Shown here: in pieces, positions 54,026-62,886 of the stretch
How positions within the stretch are numbered: position 1 is the first letter of the stretch
How the letters are laid out: every line of letters starts with the position of its first letter
Assembly: GCA_963575745.1 (NCBI GenBank)
Contig: CAUYUJ010003891.1
Location: forward strand, 251,518 to 315,517
Direction of reading: 5' to 3'
DNA: 64,000 nt
DNA from: Prorocentrum cordatum
Lineage: Eukaryota > Sar > Dinophyceae > Prorocentrales > Prorocentraceae
The notes under the pieces: model-generated
Database searches by the model: none
Told to the model about the DNA's origin: nothing
The model's input: only the letters and a program-made list of their open reading frames with translations
Position numbers and translations under genes: made by a program

Positions 54026-54355
54026 GAGGAAGGAACGGAGGGTCAGGGTAACCCAGGGGCCGACGACATGGCGCCGCCAGAGTGCGGAGAGGGAAGCAAA
54101 ACCCTCGTCTTTACCCATCGCCCCTTGACCCCTGGCGAAGGGCTCCCGAGGGGTCCCAGTCCCCACCGAGACCCGAGGGTCCAACCCGAAAGCAACCATC
54201 CCCGACGTCCCGCGTGCGCCCGCTCCCGCCGACCACCCTCTCGTGAACCTCGGCGCTGCACACTGGCTACCTCGATGCTTTTGGGATCGGCCCAAGACGT
54301 GGCGGCGACTGCCGAAGCCGCGGGTGCCCCGGGTTCCAGCGCCGAGGCTGACAGT

Positions 54356-54540
54356 CCCAGACCCCCGACGTCATGATTTTTTCATGACGTCGACCCCCCG
54401 AGGTCTCGACCCATTCCCCAGGACCAGTTTTTCGTCCTGAGTCGTTTTTTGACGGTCCCGAGGGCCGGTAAGGGCCCCCAAAGACCAAAAATAATGAAAA
54501 ACCTTCCGTCGTGATTTTTCATGACTCGAGGAGGTCTGGG
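54356..54540 (+). mobile_element. MITE family A, copy 1 (185 bp)
   Basis: The left end is CCCAGACCCCCGACGTCATG and the right end CATGACTCGAGGAGGTCTGGG, giving terminal inverted repeats CCCAGACC/GGTCTGGG with further imperfect pairing (ATTTTTTCATGACG against CGTCGTGATTTTTCATGAC). Flanking dinucleotides are GT on both sides (ACAGT|CCC ... GGG|GTGG), a possible 2-bp duplication. It encodes nothing. Confidence 0.85.
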
Positions 54541-55346
54541 GTGGGGGGAGGGGCCCCCACGATCACACCGCTGAGAGCCCCCAGCCCTGCCAGAGTCCTC
54601 CGGGCGCCGCGGCGCTCCCTCGCCCAAGCGGCCCGCCGGCCGCTGCGGGGGCGGAAGCCGGCACTTTCGAGGACGCCCTCCGGTCAGCGGACGCCCTCCG
54701 GGCGCCACGGGACCCCCTCCCCCGAGGGTCCCGAAGGCTGCCGGGAGGGCGGGCAGTAGCACTGTCCATGCACCAGTTCGGTACGGCCCTGCCGCCCGCA
54801 CCGACGGGGGAGGCGAAGGGGGCGGAGAAGCCTGCCAGGTCAGCGGGCGCCCTCTGTGCGCCCTGGGGCCCCCTCCCCCAAGGGCCCTGCCAGCCGCGGG
54901 GAGGGCGGACGCGACGATGCCGTCAACGCACCAGTTCGGTGCGACCCTGCTGCCAGGGGCGGGGGGAGGAAGGGAAGGAAGCGGAGGATCACGGCGGATC
55001 AGCGGCTGCCCGCCAGGCGCCGTGGAAATCCTCCCCGGGAGGCGGGGAGTCGGCTATACGCAAGAGTGACCCTGGGTAAGAGTGACCTTTGGTGCGCGAC
55101 TTTCTTGGGGGCCGCGGGGGGACCAAACCTGGGCGCGCAAGCAGCTGCTACTGCTTCGTTTTCAGCCATCTGGGGACCCATGGGTGCCCGCACCAAAGGT
55201 CACTCCGGCGAAAGGTCACTCTTACGTCTAGTCCAGGGAGGGAGGCGGAAGATCATGGCGGGCCCGCGGGAGCCCGCCGGGCGCCGTGGAAGCCCCCGCC
55301 ACTGGGCGTTCCGCCGGCCGCCGGGGGGGCCCCTCCGACCCCACTC
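54541..55346 (+). repeat. Further 155-bp satellite units and flank
   Basis: Units near 54560, 54688 and 54843 (GCGCCACGGGACCCCCTCCC; ATGCACCAGTTCGGTACGGC). 55065-55225 has two reverse-complementary or similar AGAGTGACCTTTGGTGC pieces (AAAGGTCACTC at 55195 and 55212). No gene. Confidence 0.55.
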
Positions 55347-55534
55347 CCCAGACCCCCGACGTCCTGATTTTTTCATGACGTCGACCCCCCGAGGTCTCGA
55401 CCCATTCCCCAGGACCAGTTTTTCGTCCTGAGTCGTTTTTTGACGGCCCCGAGGGCCGGTGAGGGCCCCCAAAAAGACCAAAAAGAATGAAAAACCTTCC
55501 GTCGTGATCTTTTCATGACCCGAGGAGGTCTGGG
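55347..55534 (+). mobile_element. MITE family A, copy 2 (188 bp)
   Basis: Almost identical to copy 1 through GACCCCCCGAGGTCTCGACC, CAGTTTTTCGTCCTGAGTCG and CCTTCCGTCGTGATC, with ends CCCAGACC and GGTCTGGG. A clean target duplication is not obvious (TC on the left, CC on the right). Confidence 0.85.
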
Positions 55535-55716
55535 CCGACCCCGCTCGTGGCACCACCTCGGTGCGCCCCCGCCGCGCAGGCACAGGGGGGCCGGAGGACC
55601 TCCTCGGCGCGCGGCGTGCCCCCCCCGCCCGGCGGCGTCGGGCCGCCCTGCGCCCCAGGGGCTCCGCCGATCGCGGGACGGCGAAGAACCAGCTGCAAGT
55701 GGCCAAGTTGCCGGGC

Positions 55717-56081
55717 TACAGTCGGGGGCTTGACCTGAGGAACCCTAAATAACCCAGACCTCCTCGAGTCGTGAAAAAATCACGACGGAAGGTTTTTCCT
55801 TATTTTTGGTCTTTGGGGGCCCTTACCGGCCCTCGGGACCGTCAAAAAACGACTCAGGACGAAAAACTGGTCCTGGGGAATGGGTCGAGACCTCGGGGGG
55901 TCGACGTCATGAAAAAATCAGGACGTCGGGGGTCTGGGAAGGAACGAGGCCCTTTTTTTCCATCAGTTAAAACTCGGTTTCCTGTCGGAAACACAAGGAA
56001 ACCCTGAGGCAAGCTGTGAAACAACTAAGGAACACGGAGCCCCTCCCCACCGGAAAGGGTTCCTTCAGCGCCCCGACTGTA
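55717..56081 (+). mobile_element. MITE family B, copy 1, carrying a nested family-A MITE
   Basis: Ends are TACAGTCGGGG at 55717 and CCCCGACTGTA at 56081. The 365-bp element equals the 180-bp copy at 58026-58205 plus a 186-bp insertion (55753-55938). CAGTCGGGG ends flanked by TA fit the Tc1/mariner style of terminus (CAGT..., TA duplication). Interior similarity to copy 2 includes AAGGAACGAGGCCC, AAGGAACACGGAGCC and CAGCGCCCCGACTGTA. Confidence 0.88.
55753..55938 (-). mobile_element. MITE family A, copy 3 (inverted, nested in family B)
   Basis: Reverse complement of copies 1 and 2, with ends CCCAGACC and GGTCTGGG. The empty site in the second family-B copy reads CCCTAAAGAAGGAACG. Here it is CCCTAAATAA|element|AAGGAACG, so AA appears duplicated. 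Confidence 0.88.
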
Positions 56082-56201
56082 CCCCAGCTCGAAGGCGTGC
56101 CGGATTCCCGCCCGGGTCGCAGCGCGAGTGGCTCCGCCGGGCGCCACTGGGCAGGCCCCCTCCCCAGCGCGAGGGAGAACCCCCCGACAGCGGTGGGCCC
56201 A

Positions 56202-56372
56202 GGTAGGGCGACGAGATCTATGCATATCCACTGCTCCCGGCCAGGCCCATCCTGGGCCCAGGAGCGGTGTATATGCCTCCCTGGCCAAGCCAGGAGGGCG
56301 TATACACAGCTCTTGGGCCCAGGATTGGCCTGGCCGGGAGCAGTGGATATGTATAGACATCGTCGCCCTACC
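56202..56372 (+). repeat. Long foldback 1, about 83-bp arms
   Basis: GGTAGGGCGACGAGATCTATG on the left pairs with CATCGTCGCCCTACC on the right, and pairing continues through CATATCCACTGCTCCCGGCC / GGCCGGGAGCAGTGGATATG and CATCCTGGGCCCAGGAGC to the centre at CCTGGCCAAGCCAGG. Only scattered mismatches are present. The transcript would be one long hairpin. Confidence 0.9.
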
Positions 56373-56626
56373 AGGGACGGGCTGGACCGCGAGCCCAGCG
56401 GGACAGGAGGAGCCTCGAGGATCGGGCACGAGCGGCCGCGACCACTCCCCGGTCGTCGTCCCAGGACCCCGCCCGAGGGCCCAGGAGTCGATCGGCCGAC
56501 CGCCCTCCCCTGCTCGCTCTCCCTTCGCCCCCCTCCCCTCCCAGCCCTTAGCTCGAAGGCCCTGACACTCGGACCAGAGACGAAATCTCGGGCACACGCC
56601 CATCTGCGGGCAACAAGGGCAGAGGA

Positions 56627-56779
56627 AAGAGAACTATGCACATACACCGATTCTGGCCAGGCCCATCCTGAGCCCAGGATCGGTGCATACGCCCTCCTAC
56701 CTTGCTCGGGAAGGCATATGCACCGATCCTGGGTCAAGGATGGGCCTTGCAAGGATCGGTGCATGTGCATAGTTCTCTT
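56627..56779 (+). repeat. Long foldback 2, about 72-bp arms
   Basis: AAGAGAACTATGCACATACACC pairs with the right-end segment GGTGCATGTGCATAGTTCTC. Inside, GGCCCATCCTGAGCCCAGGA faces TCCTGGGTCAAGGATGGGCC. Arm sequence is related to foldback 1 (GCCAGGCCCATCCTG...CCCAGGA), so both belong to one family, 255 bp apart. Confidence 0.9.
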
Positions 56780-57020
56780 CGCCCGAAAGGGGCAGACTGG
56801 CCCACGCGAAGGAAACGACGGCCTTGCCGCCGCCGACAACCACACTGGCACTCACGCCAGCCTGCGAAGCCCCCTGCGCACCGCACCCCTTCGCCCGCCC
56901 CACGGAGGGGGCTACGCAGGCCGCCCACTCGCCCAACACACCCGTGGACAGACACGGCAACCGCCTTAGCCCAACGCCAATCCAAGCGGACCGCACCAAC
57001 GCTGGCCAAGACCAAGCGCT

Positions 57021-58025
57021 GGAAGGCGGGCGCGACGGGGGACCCGGTTCACGACGCTCTGACCTCCAGCTCGCCAACCTCCGAGATTCACTCGAATACG
57101 CCCTTGCTGGAAACTGCCAAGGTGGAGCTCCTGACGGCACTCTCCCAGGTCGCCCAGACCTGGGACCAGTTTGGAGGGAGGTCCAATGGCCCCACGGATC
57201 CATGGCCACGCTGGACACAGTGTTCACCGCCTGGTCCCGTCACGGGCTCGACGCCCTGGTCGGGAACGGGGGGTGGGTGCTGGCCCCGTTCCAGCTCCTG
57301 GCTCTCCACTACGCTGCATTGCGGGCTGCAGCAGAGACTGAACCCATCCCCCAGACAATCCTGTACCATGGGCAAGGCCAAGGAGCTTGGCCACGATCAA
57401 CCTCCTCGCCGCAGCCCGCGCAGCGGCGCGACGCAACTTCGGAGCCCGACCTCTCCTCGACGGAAACATCGACCTTAGAACAAGCAGGCACGACAACGGG
57501 GTACACGCCACCCCTCGCGACGAGCGCACCACAAGCGTGCTGGTGAACAGAATGCTCCGCGACTGGGATCAAGGCCCGGTTCGGTTCCCCAATCTCGACA
57601 CCGTTTTCCGCCGGGCCCACAGTCAAGCTGGGGCGTCTCAACGCGTCCCGCAAGGGCCGAACGAGCCACTTCAGAACCGAGACAGGGCCAATGACGACAA
57701 CCCCAATCACCACCACCCGTGGCCCGCCAGACCACCACCTCCAGCTGCGCTACGTGGCGACTTCTTCTCGCCCGCCGCGCGATGCCAAACCTGCGGAACG
57801 CGGGCGATGCGCGACCCGACCCCCGGCGCATGCAGTGCGCGCATGTGCCCAAGACATCCCTTTGGGGAACGGGGAAGGAGGCCCCAACCCCGACGATGAG
57901 CATGCAGCCACGGCCCTCCAGGAGAACCAAGACCCCCAGCACACGACCTAGACCAGCTCGGCGACGACGTTCTCTACTACCTGACCGACGCCGCGAGCAG
58001 ATACGCACCCAGCGGCCACTCCCTT
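57021..58025 (+). pseudogene. Decayed coding sequence, middle part with a Cys-rich motif
   Basis: Three stretches look coding but need different frames. 57060-57390 gives LANLRDSLEYALAGNCQGG, HGSMATLDTVFTAWSRHGLD and VLAPFQLLALHYAALRAAAE. 57387-57897 gives ATINLLAAARAAARRNFGAR, TTSVLVNRMLRDWDQGPVRF and a zinc-finger-like CQTCGTRAMRDPTPGACSAR followed by MCPRHPF. After a TGA at 57897-57899 the same frame continues HDLDQLGDDVLYYLTDAASR to YAPSGHSLY at the MITE. No family is recognised; a gag or ORF1-type protein of a retroelement is one possibility. Confidence 0.5.
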
Positions 58026-58205
58026 TACAGTCGGGGCGTTGATCTAAGGAACCCTAAAGAAGGAACGAGGCCCCTATTTTCCATAAATTGAACTTCGATT
58101 TCCTATCGGAAACCTAAGGAAAATCCAAGGCAAACTGCGAAACAATTAAGGAACACGGAGCCACTCCCCAACGAAGAGGGTTTTTTCTTCAGGGCCCCGA
58201 CTGTA
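58026..58205 (+). mobile_element. MITE family B, copy 2 (180 bp, empty)
   Basis: Terminal inverted repeats are TACAGTCGGGGC / GCCCCGACTGTA (12 bp). Flanks CCCTT and CACC leave TA on each side, consistent with TA duplication. Interior AGGAACCCTAAAGAAGGAACG is the uninterrupted version of the site where copy 1 holds the nested MITE. Confidence 0.9.
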
Positions 58206-59640
58206 CACCATAACTTTGCCAGTCGGAGAACAACTCCGCGCTTGGCGGGCGGACCTTGGCAGCGCCCAATTACGACCCCCTGCGCTCGAGGGACCCCCCC
58301 CGGCTGTAGGGCAGCGAACTCATTCGCGAGAACAGGAGGGCTCTCGGGGTGGCGCGCGCTGCCAACCTATGCCTGGCCAGGAGGGCCGGGGTCGACACCG
58401 CCACTGGACTGGCCGCACGGCTGCCAAACGACGTCCTGGGCAGAACGCCACACAACTGGTCCCAACAAAAGCCCAGCGCCATGGAAGACGACGAGCCCTC
58501 CGAACCCCCAGCACATAAACGGCCCAGGGGTAGGAAGATTTGGCTGCAGCGATGCGGGGGTGGAGCGGCTCTGCCTATACGGACGGCAGGGCCCCAGCGG
58601 ACACCTACAGTGGCGAGCTGGACCAAACCGCGCTAGGTGGCCAAGCTCACGACATCACGGCGGTGGAGAGGGCCACCGCCAGAGACACTCGAAGGGCTTG
58701 CCGTGCTCGCGCACGAGCTCCCCAAGCCAGCTCGGCGACTGGTGCCCAACGACCCCGTCGGCAACGCCATGATACACATGATCGTGCAGCGAATTAGGAC
58801 AGACAGCGCTGCCCCTGGCCCCCACACCAATCCCAGCACCACCGCTGTACCAGTCGCGCCAGCACCAGAAGACCAGCAACCGGCCCAGCCACTCACTCCC
58901 CTTGATCCCAGCAGCCACTCGGATGAGCGCATCCGAGGCTCCCCACGAAGCAGCGCTGTGGATGGAACCGACACGGCCAGCACAGGGCAACTCAGGACTA
59001 GGCGACTACAGGCCTTCGCTGACGGTACCAGGAGGGTGAGGCACGCGCCCATGAACCACGCCCCCCCTCCCACGCTGCATTGGGAGCGCATTCGAAGCAC
59101 CCTCATCTGGGACTCCGCCACCCCGCTGTCCAGACAGGCACTCCAGCGCACCATGTCTGACTCACACGTGGCGCTCAATGGGCTCAACACACTCGTGGCC
59201 TGGTGGAGGCAGCACCGCGAAAACACCATAGCCCGCGCCATCGACGTTCTGCGACGCGAAGCCGCGACCCTAGCCGGGGAAGCCACCACAACCATAGGAG
59301 TCACTCACCCACCGCCCCGAATCCCAACCGTACTCCCTCCTGCACCCAGCTCTCCAGGACAGAATCATTCGGGCCACCGATACCGAGGGACAGCTGGCCC
59401 ACGCCATAGCAACCGGACGCCCTGCCGCACCGTGGTGCCCACCCAGTGGTTGGAGATCCGACTCCTCCTCCTCCTCCGCCCCCTCGTCCTCCTCCTCCTC
59501 CCCCCCCCCCATGCCGATGGTTTCCGCAGCCCCTGGGGGCGGTCGTTGTGCAGGACGCATGGGGCGCCGGTAAGGGCGTGCGCAAGGCGTGCGCCCGGCG
59601 AGCACCTGCACAATGCCCCCTGGGGTTAGGAAACCGGGGC
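58206..59640 (+). pseudogene. Decayed coding sequence, C-terminal part
   Basis: It resumes right after the MITE as TITLPVGEQLRAWRADLGSA, in frame with the part before it if the MITE and one TA are ignored. From 58637 another frame is open for 330 codons: LEGLAVLAHELPKPARRLV, HWERIRSTLIWDSATPLSRQ, LNGLNTLVAWWRQHRENTIA and DVLRREAATLAGEATTTIG. It then changes frame near 59330 to LHPALQDRIIRATDTEGQLA. 59455-59510 is a CTCCTCCTC tract. Helical and Arg-rich overall, no catalytic motif seen. Confidence 0.5.
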
Positions 59641-60510
59641 GACACCGGCACAAAAGGCACTTACGGTACCTCAATCTTGGCACAGCCCGGCGGCACGGCC
59701 GGAGGTCTTGCGCACCTCGAAGTCTTCGCCTCAGTGGCTTCACTTCGGGTCAATACCCCGAGGGTTTCACTCCGAGGTCGTTCACCTCGAGTTCTTTACT
59801 TCGTTGGCTGTAGGCACACGCGGGCATATGCTACGCATGGCTCCTCGTACGCAGGCGAAGGCCAGCGGCAGTGCCAGATTTCGCGCACCCACTGATTATG
59901 CACGCAAGTCGCGAGGCATTCGCCTCAAGAACACAGCCCGGCGGCAAAGCCGGCGGTCCTGCACAATCTAACTCTCTCCGCTTAACATGGCCTCCTCTTA
60001 GACGGTGGCCAACGGCCGTGCCAGCTGTCGTGCACCGCGGATGCTGCACACATGTCGCGAGGCATTCGCCTCAAGGACACAGCCCGGCGGCAAGGCCGGC
60101 AGTCCTGCTTTATACTTTTTCGTCCAGCTACCATGGTTGTCTCCTTCGTGCAATCGCAGTTAAGTCGCGAGGCATTCGCCTCAGGGACACAGCTCGGCGG
60201 CAAGGCCAGCAGTCCTGCACAGTCTCCTATTCGACGATGGCCAATCAGGGCCAGCTTTCGTGCGTCCACAGATTATGAACGCACGTCGCGAGGCAGTGGC
60301 CTCAAGGACACAGCCCGGCGTCAAGGCCGGCAGTCCTGCACAATCGCACTCTGCTACCATGGTTATCTCCTGGCCAGCTTCAGTTTCAGCTTTCGTGCAT
60401 CCTCAGAGTAACTACGCGAGCACGTCGCGAGGCATATGCCTCAAGGACGCAGTTTGGCGGCAAGGCCGACCGTCCTGCATGGTCTCATTCTGTCCGGCTA
60501 ACATGGCTCA
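59641..60510 (+). repeat. Tandem repeat with a conserved hairpin, five units
   Basis: TCGCGAGGCATTCGCCTCA or close variants occur at 59909, 60056, 60164, 60286 and 60427, so units are 108-147 bp. Each unit has a small hairpin (GAGGCATTCGCCTC) and then AGGACACAGCCCGGCGGCAA with GGCCGGCAGTCCTGC, which can pair AGGAC with GTCCT around CCGGC/GCCGG. A header-like relative lies at 59680 (GCACAGCCCGGCGGCACGGC). Confidence 0.75.
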
Positions 60511-61435
60511 TCTCCTGTTAGACGCTGGGCAGCGTCCGGGTCAGCTATCGCGCATACACAGATTATGCTCACGCAACGGGCTGGCAAGGGGGTCCCCCAG
60601 ACGCCAGGCCCACGGCGATAACGCCCCTCGTGCTGCGCGGGCCTCGCGGCCCGCTCATGCGCGCGCCGCTCTCGCCTTAACCCCTTAAACTTCTCCTCTC
60701 TCCTCCTGCCCCCCCTCGTCGCCCTTGGAGGATGCGGGGGATTCTCGCACGTTTCGCGCGCCCAGCGCGCTGAGGCGCGTCAGTCGCGAGCGGGCGAAAG
60801 CATGCGTATCCTGCCAGGATGCACTGTGGCTGGCGGCTCTGCGGCGCATTCCTTCCCACTGCGTCCGAGGCGCCAGAGCGGTGCCCAATGTAGATTTTGT
60901 ACCACGATGTTTGCGTCACCTGAGCTGTTCCGCCTTCTTGTGCGGCCGGGTGCTGGGGCCATGTGGGGAAACGCGGCCGCGTTTCCCCGCGTGGTCCGGT
61001 GTCCCGGGGCTGCCCCTGGCGACGTCCCGGGCGCGCTCCGGGGGCGGCCCCGGGCGTTTCCTGGGCGGCCCCGCGCCGTCTTGGCCACGCCGCCGGGTGC
61101 TGGAACCATGCGGGGAAACGCGGCTGTGTTTCCCCGCATGGCTCCGGCGTCCTGGGGCTGCCTCTGGGGGGCTCTGGGGGCCCTTTGGGTGCCTCCGGGC
61201 TTTATCCGGGGCCTTCCCGGTTCCCCCGGGGCGTCATTGGGCCCCCCCCCCTGGGCTGGGTTCGGCGCCCGACGCGCTGAGGCAGCGGAGCCAGCTCGGC
61301 GCAGCCCTGGCATTTGTAAGAACTGAATTTATGTAGGTCATCCGCATTATGCTACTGGGGCCCCTCAATCGTACAAACCCATTGCTACTCATTCGCCTCA
61401 GTCCCCCCGCGCCGAGTCGCGATGGTAATGGTTGC
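60511..61435. other. GC-rich sequence with two palindromic hairpins, no gene
   Basis: 60965-60988 is a perfect 24-bp palindrome (half-site GGGGAAACGCGG). At 61107-61140 CATGCGGGGAAAC pairs with GTTTCCCCGCATG. The surrounding 140 bp (GGTGCTGGGGCCATG ... GTGTCCCGGGGCTGCC and GGTGCTGGAACCATG ... GCGTCCTGGGGCTGCC) is duplicated, so the two hairpins belong to a tandem repeat. 60690-60800 is otherwise unassigned. Confidence 0.6.
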
Positions 61436-61499
61436 CGCAAATCATCGGCTCGAGCTTCTGCAGCCTCCAGTCTGACACCCTGTTCCCCTACGTAAACTC

Positions 61500-62109
61500 A
61501 CCAGCTGACCAGTCTGCACACGTGGCCGACAGCACGATCCGCCCAGGCAGCCCATGCCTGGTCCTGGGATGCAGTGGGCGCCTCTGCGGAGGACCAGAAC
61601 TCCATTGCAGCAGGGGCTCGTTATGCGGAACGACCCTTGCCCGCCGGATCCCGTGGCAGCCGATCCAGCGTAACAAGACAGCTGGCCCGTCGCCAGGACC
61701 CACCTCGGCACCTGGCGCGGGGAAGGGGAAGGCTGAGTGGCAGCGTCGCGGAAAAGGCCAAGACGCCAAATGGGCCAGGATGGAACCCTATCCTGCACAG
61801 GCCCACTGCGCGGCCAAGCGGCCTGGCAAAAGAAGTCATTACTAGGCTCCCGGCAACAACCTGGACGACGCTACCAACCGCCAAACAGCCCAGGCCGATC
61901 CACGGAACTCTGGCGCCTGGGGCCCCGCTGGCCCCACGAAGAAACCGAGGTGCCCCTCAGCAGCGCAAGCGCACCCCGCCGGCACCTACGTCAGCAGTGG
62001 TGGCTGTGCGCCTGCTCCGGGACTCAAGCGCCCGCCCCAGCAGGACGGCCGCTCGCCTCCAGGGAAGGCCCCCAAGGTCGAGCCAAGCAAACCCCTGTCT
62101 AAGATTGCC
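61500..62109 (+). pseudogene. LINE ORF1, N-terminal part, frameshifted
   Basis: Protein-like pieces occur in more than one frame: AHAWSWDAVGASAEDQNSIA and ARYAERPLPAG at about 61545-61655, PGAGKGKAEWQRRGKGQDAK at about 61710-61770, and HLRQQWWLCACSGTQAPAPA at about 61985-62045, the last resembling a half zinc finger (WWxCxC). The frame of the downstream coiled-coil part enters at about 62075 (KVEPSKPLSKIALAQAEVEF). Confidence 0.45.
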
Positions 62110-62886
62110 TTGGCGCAGGCCGAAGTCGAGTTCTGGCAAGACCATGCCGACCAGGGTTCGGCGGGGGCTGCTCCCAATCTCCTCGCGGCTCAGGAGCGCC
62201 TAGAGACCTTCCGGCGCGACGAGTTCCTGTCACTGGGCCCCATTGAGCAGGCCTCCAAGCTCCGAGGCAAACTCGATAAAGAAGAGGCGCAGCTCTCCGA
62301 CGACACCTCCGCCCTGCAAGGGATTGAGAAAGAGATCGACGCCCTCTGCGACATCCACTTCGAGCTTGGGGGGGCCATACAGGCGCGCATCACGGACATT
62401 CGCTCCCTTCGAGAGCAACTGCGGCTCGCAGAGGCCACGATCTCCGCTCAGACGGAATCCATTCCTGCGGAGCCCAAGGCGCCCACCTTCCAGGACACAG
62501 TCGACTTCATGAAGGCCCACCCCGATGTCGACATAAAGAGCTTGGAGCCAGAGGAGAGCGCGTCTCGCATCATCGCCTTCATTCACAGCCGGGACAACCC
62601 CGCCCCGCAGGCGGCCAACTCGCCGAAACTCGGTCCACAAGCATCTTTTGCCCCCAAGATCGGAAGGGTTAACGAAATCTCCACCAAGGTCGAGGAGGCG
62701 TTGAAGGAGCCTGCCAAGGAACCAAGTGCGGCTGAATCCGCAGCCGCGCCAGGTGGCCTGCAGGACCAGTCCGCGGCCCCTGCGGCGGCCGCTGCCCCAG
62801 CGGGGGAAACGCCGACTGAGCTCGCTGCGCCAGCGGCCGAGGAGGCGGCCGCCGGCCTGGCAGCGGGCGGCCGGTCGCCGGGGTAA
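62075..62886 (+). CDS. LINE ORF1 protein, coiled-coil part
   Basis: The frame reads through SKIALAQAEVEFWQDHADQG and LLAAQERLETFRRDEFLSLG, then a long heptad-like helix (QASKLRGKLDKEEAQLSDD, LQGIEKEIDALCDIHFELGG, IRSLREQLRLAEATISAQTE), a Pro/Glu-rich linker and an Ala-rich tail ending at 62886. An internal ATG lies at 62110; the true start is further upstream. ORF1 proteins of LINEs trimerise by such coiled coils and bind element RNA; no RNA-binding fold is evident here, so the role is by analogy. Confidence 0.65.

Larger units (their letters stand above)
55540..57020 (+). pseudogene. Decayed coding sequence split by MITEs, N-terminal part
   Basis: Before the first MITE one frame gives SADRGTAKNQLQVAKLPGY at 55669-55716. 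After it (from 56082) the joined frame goes on as PSSKACRIPARVAARVAPPG. Beyond 56200 the frame crosses a long foldback and loses protein character until about 56960. I do not recognise the protein. The boundary with the next part and the true frame are uncertain. Confidence 0.35.

Noticed and set aside
52720-54376. Plus-strand frames of 170-330 codons in the 155-bp satellite
   Set aside because: The peptides repeat irregularly with the unit and shift frame between units; opposite-strand frames are equally long.
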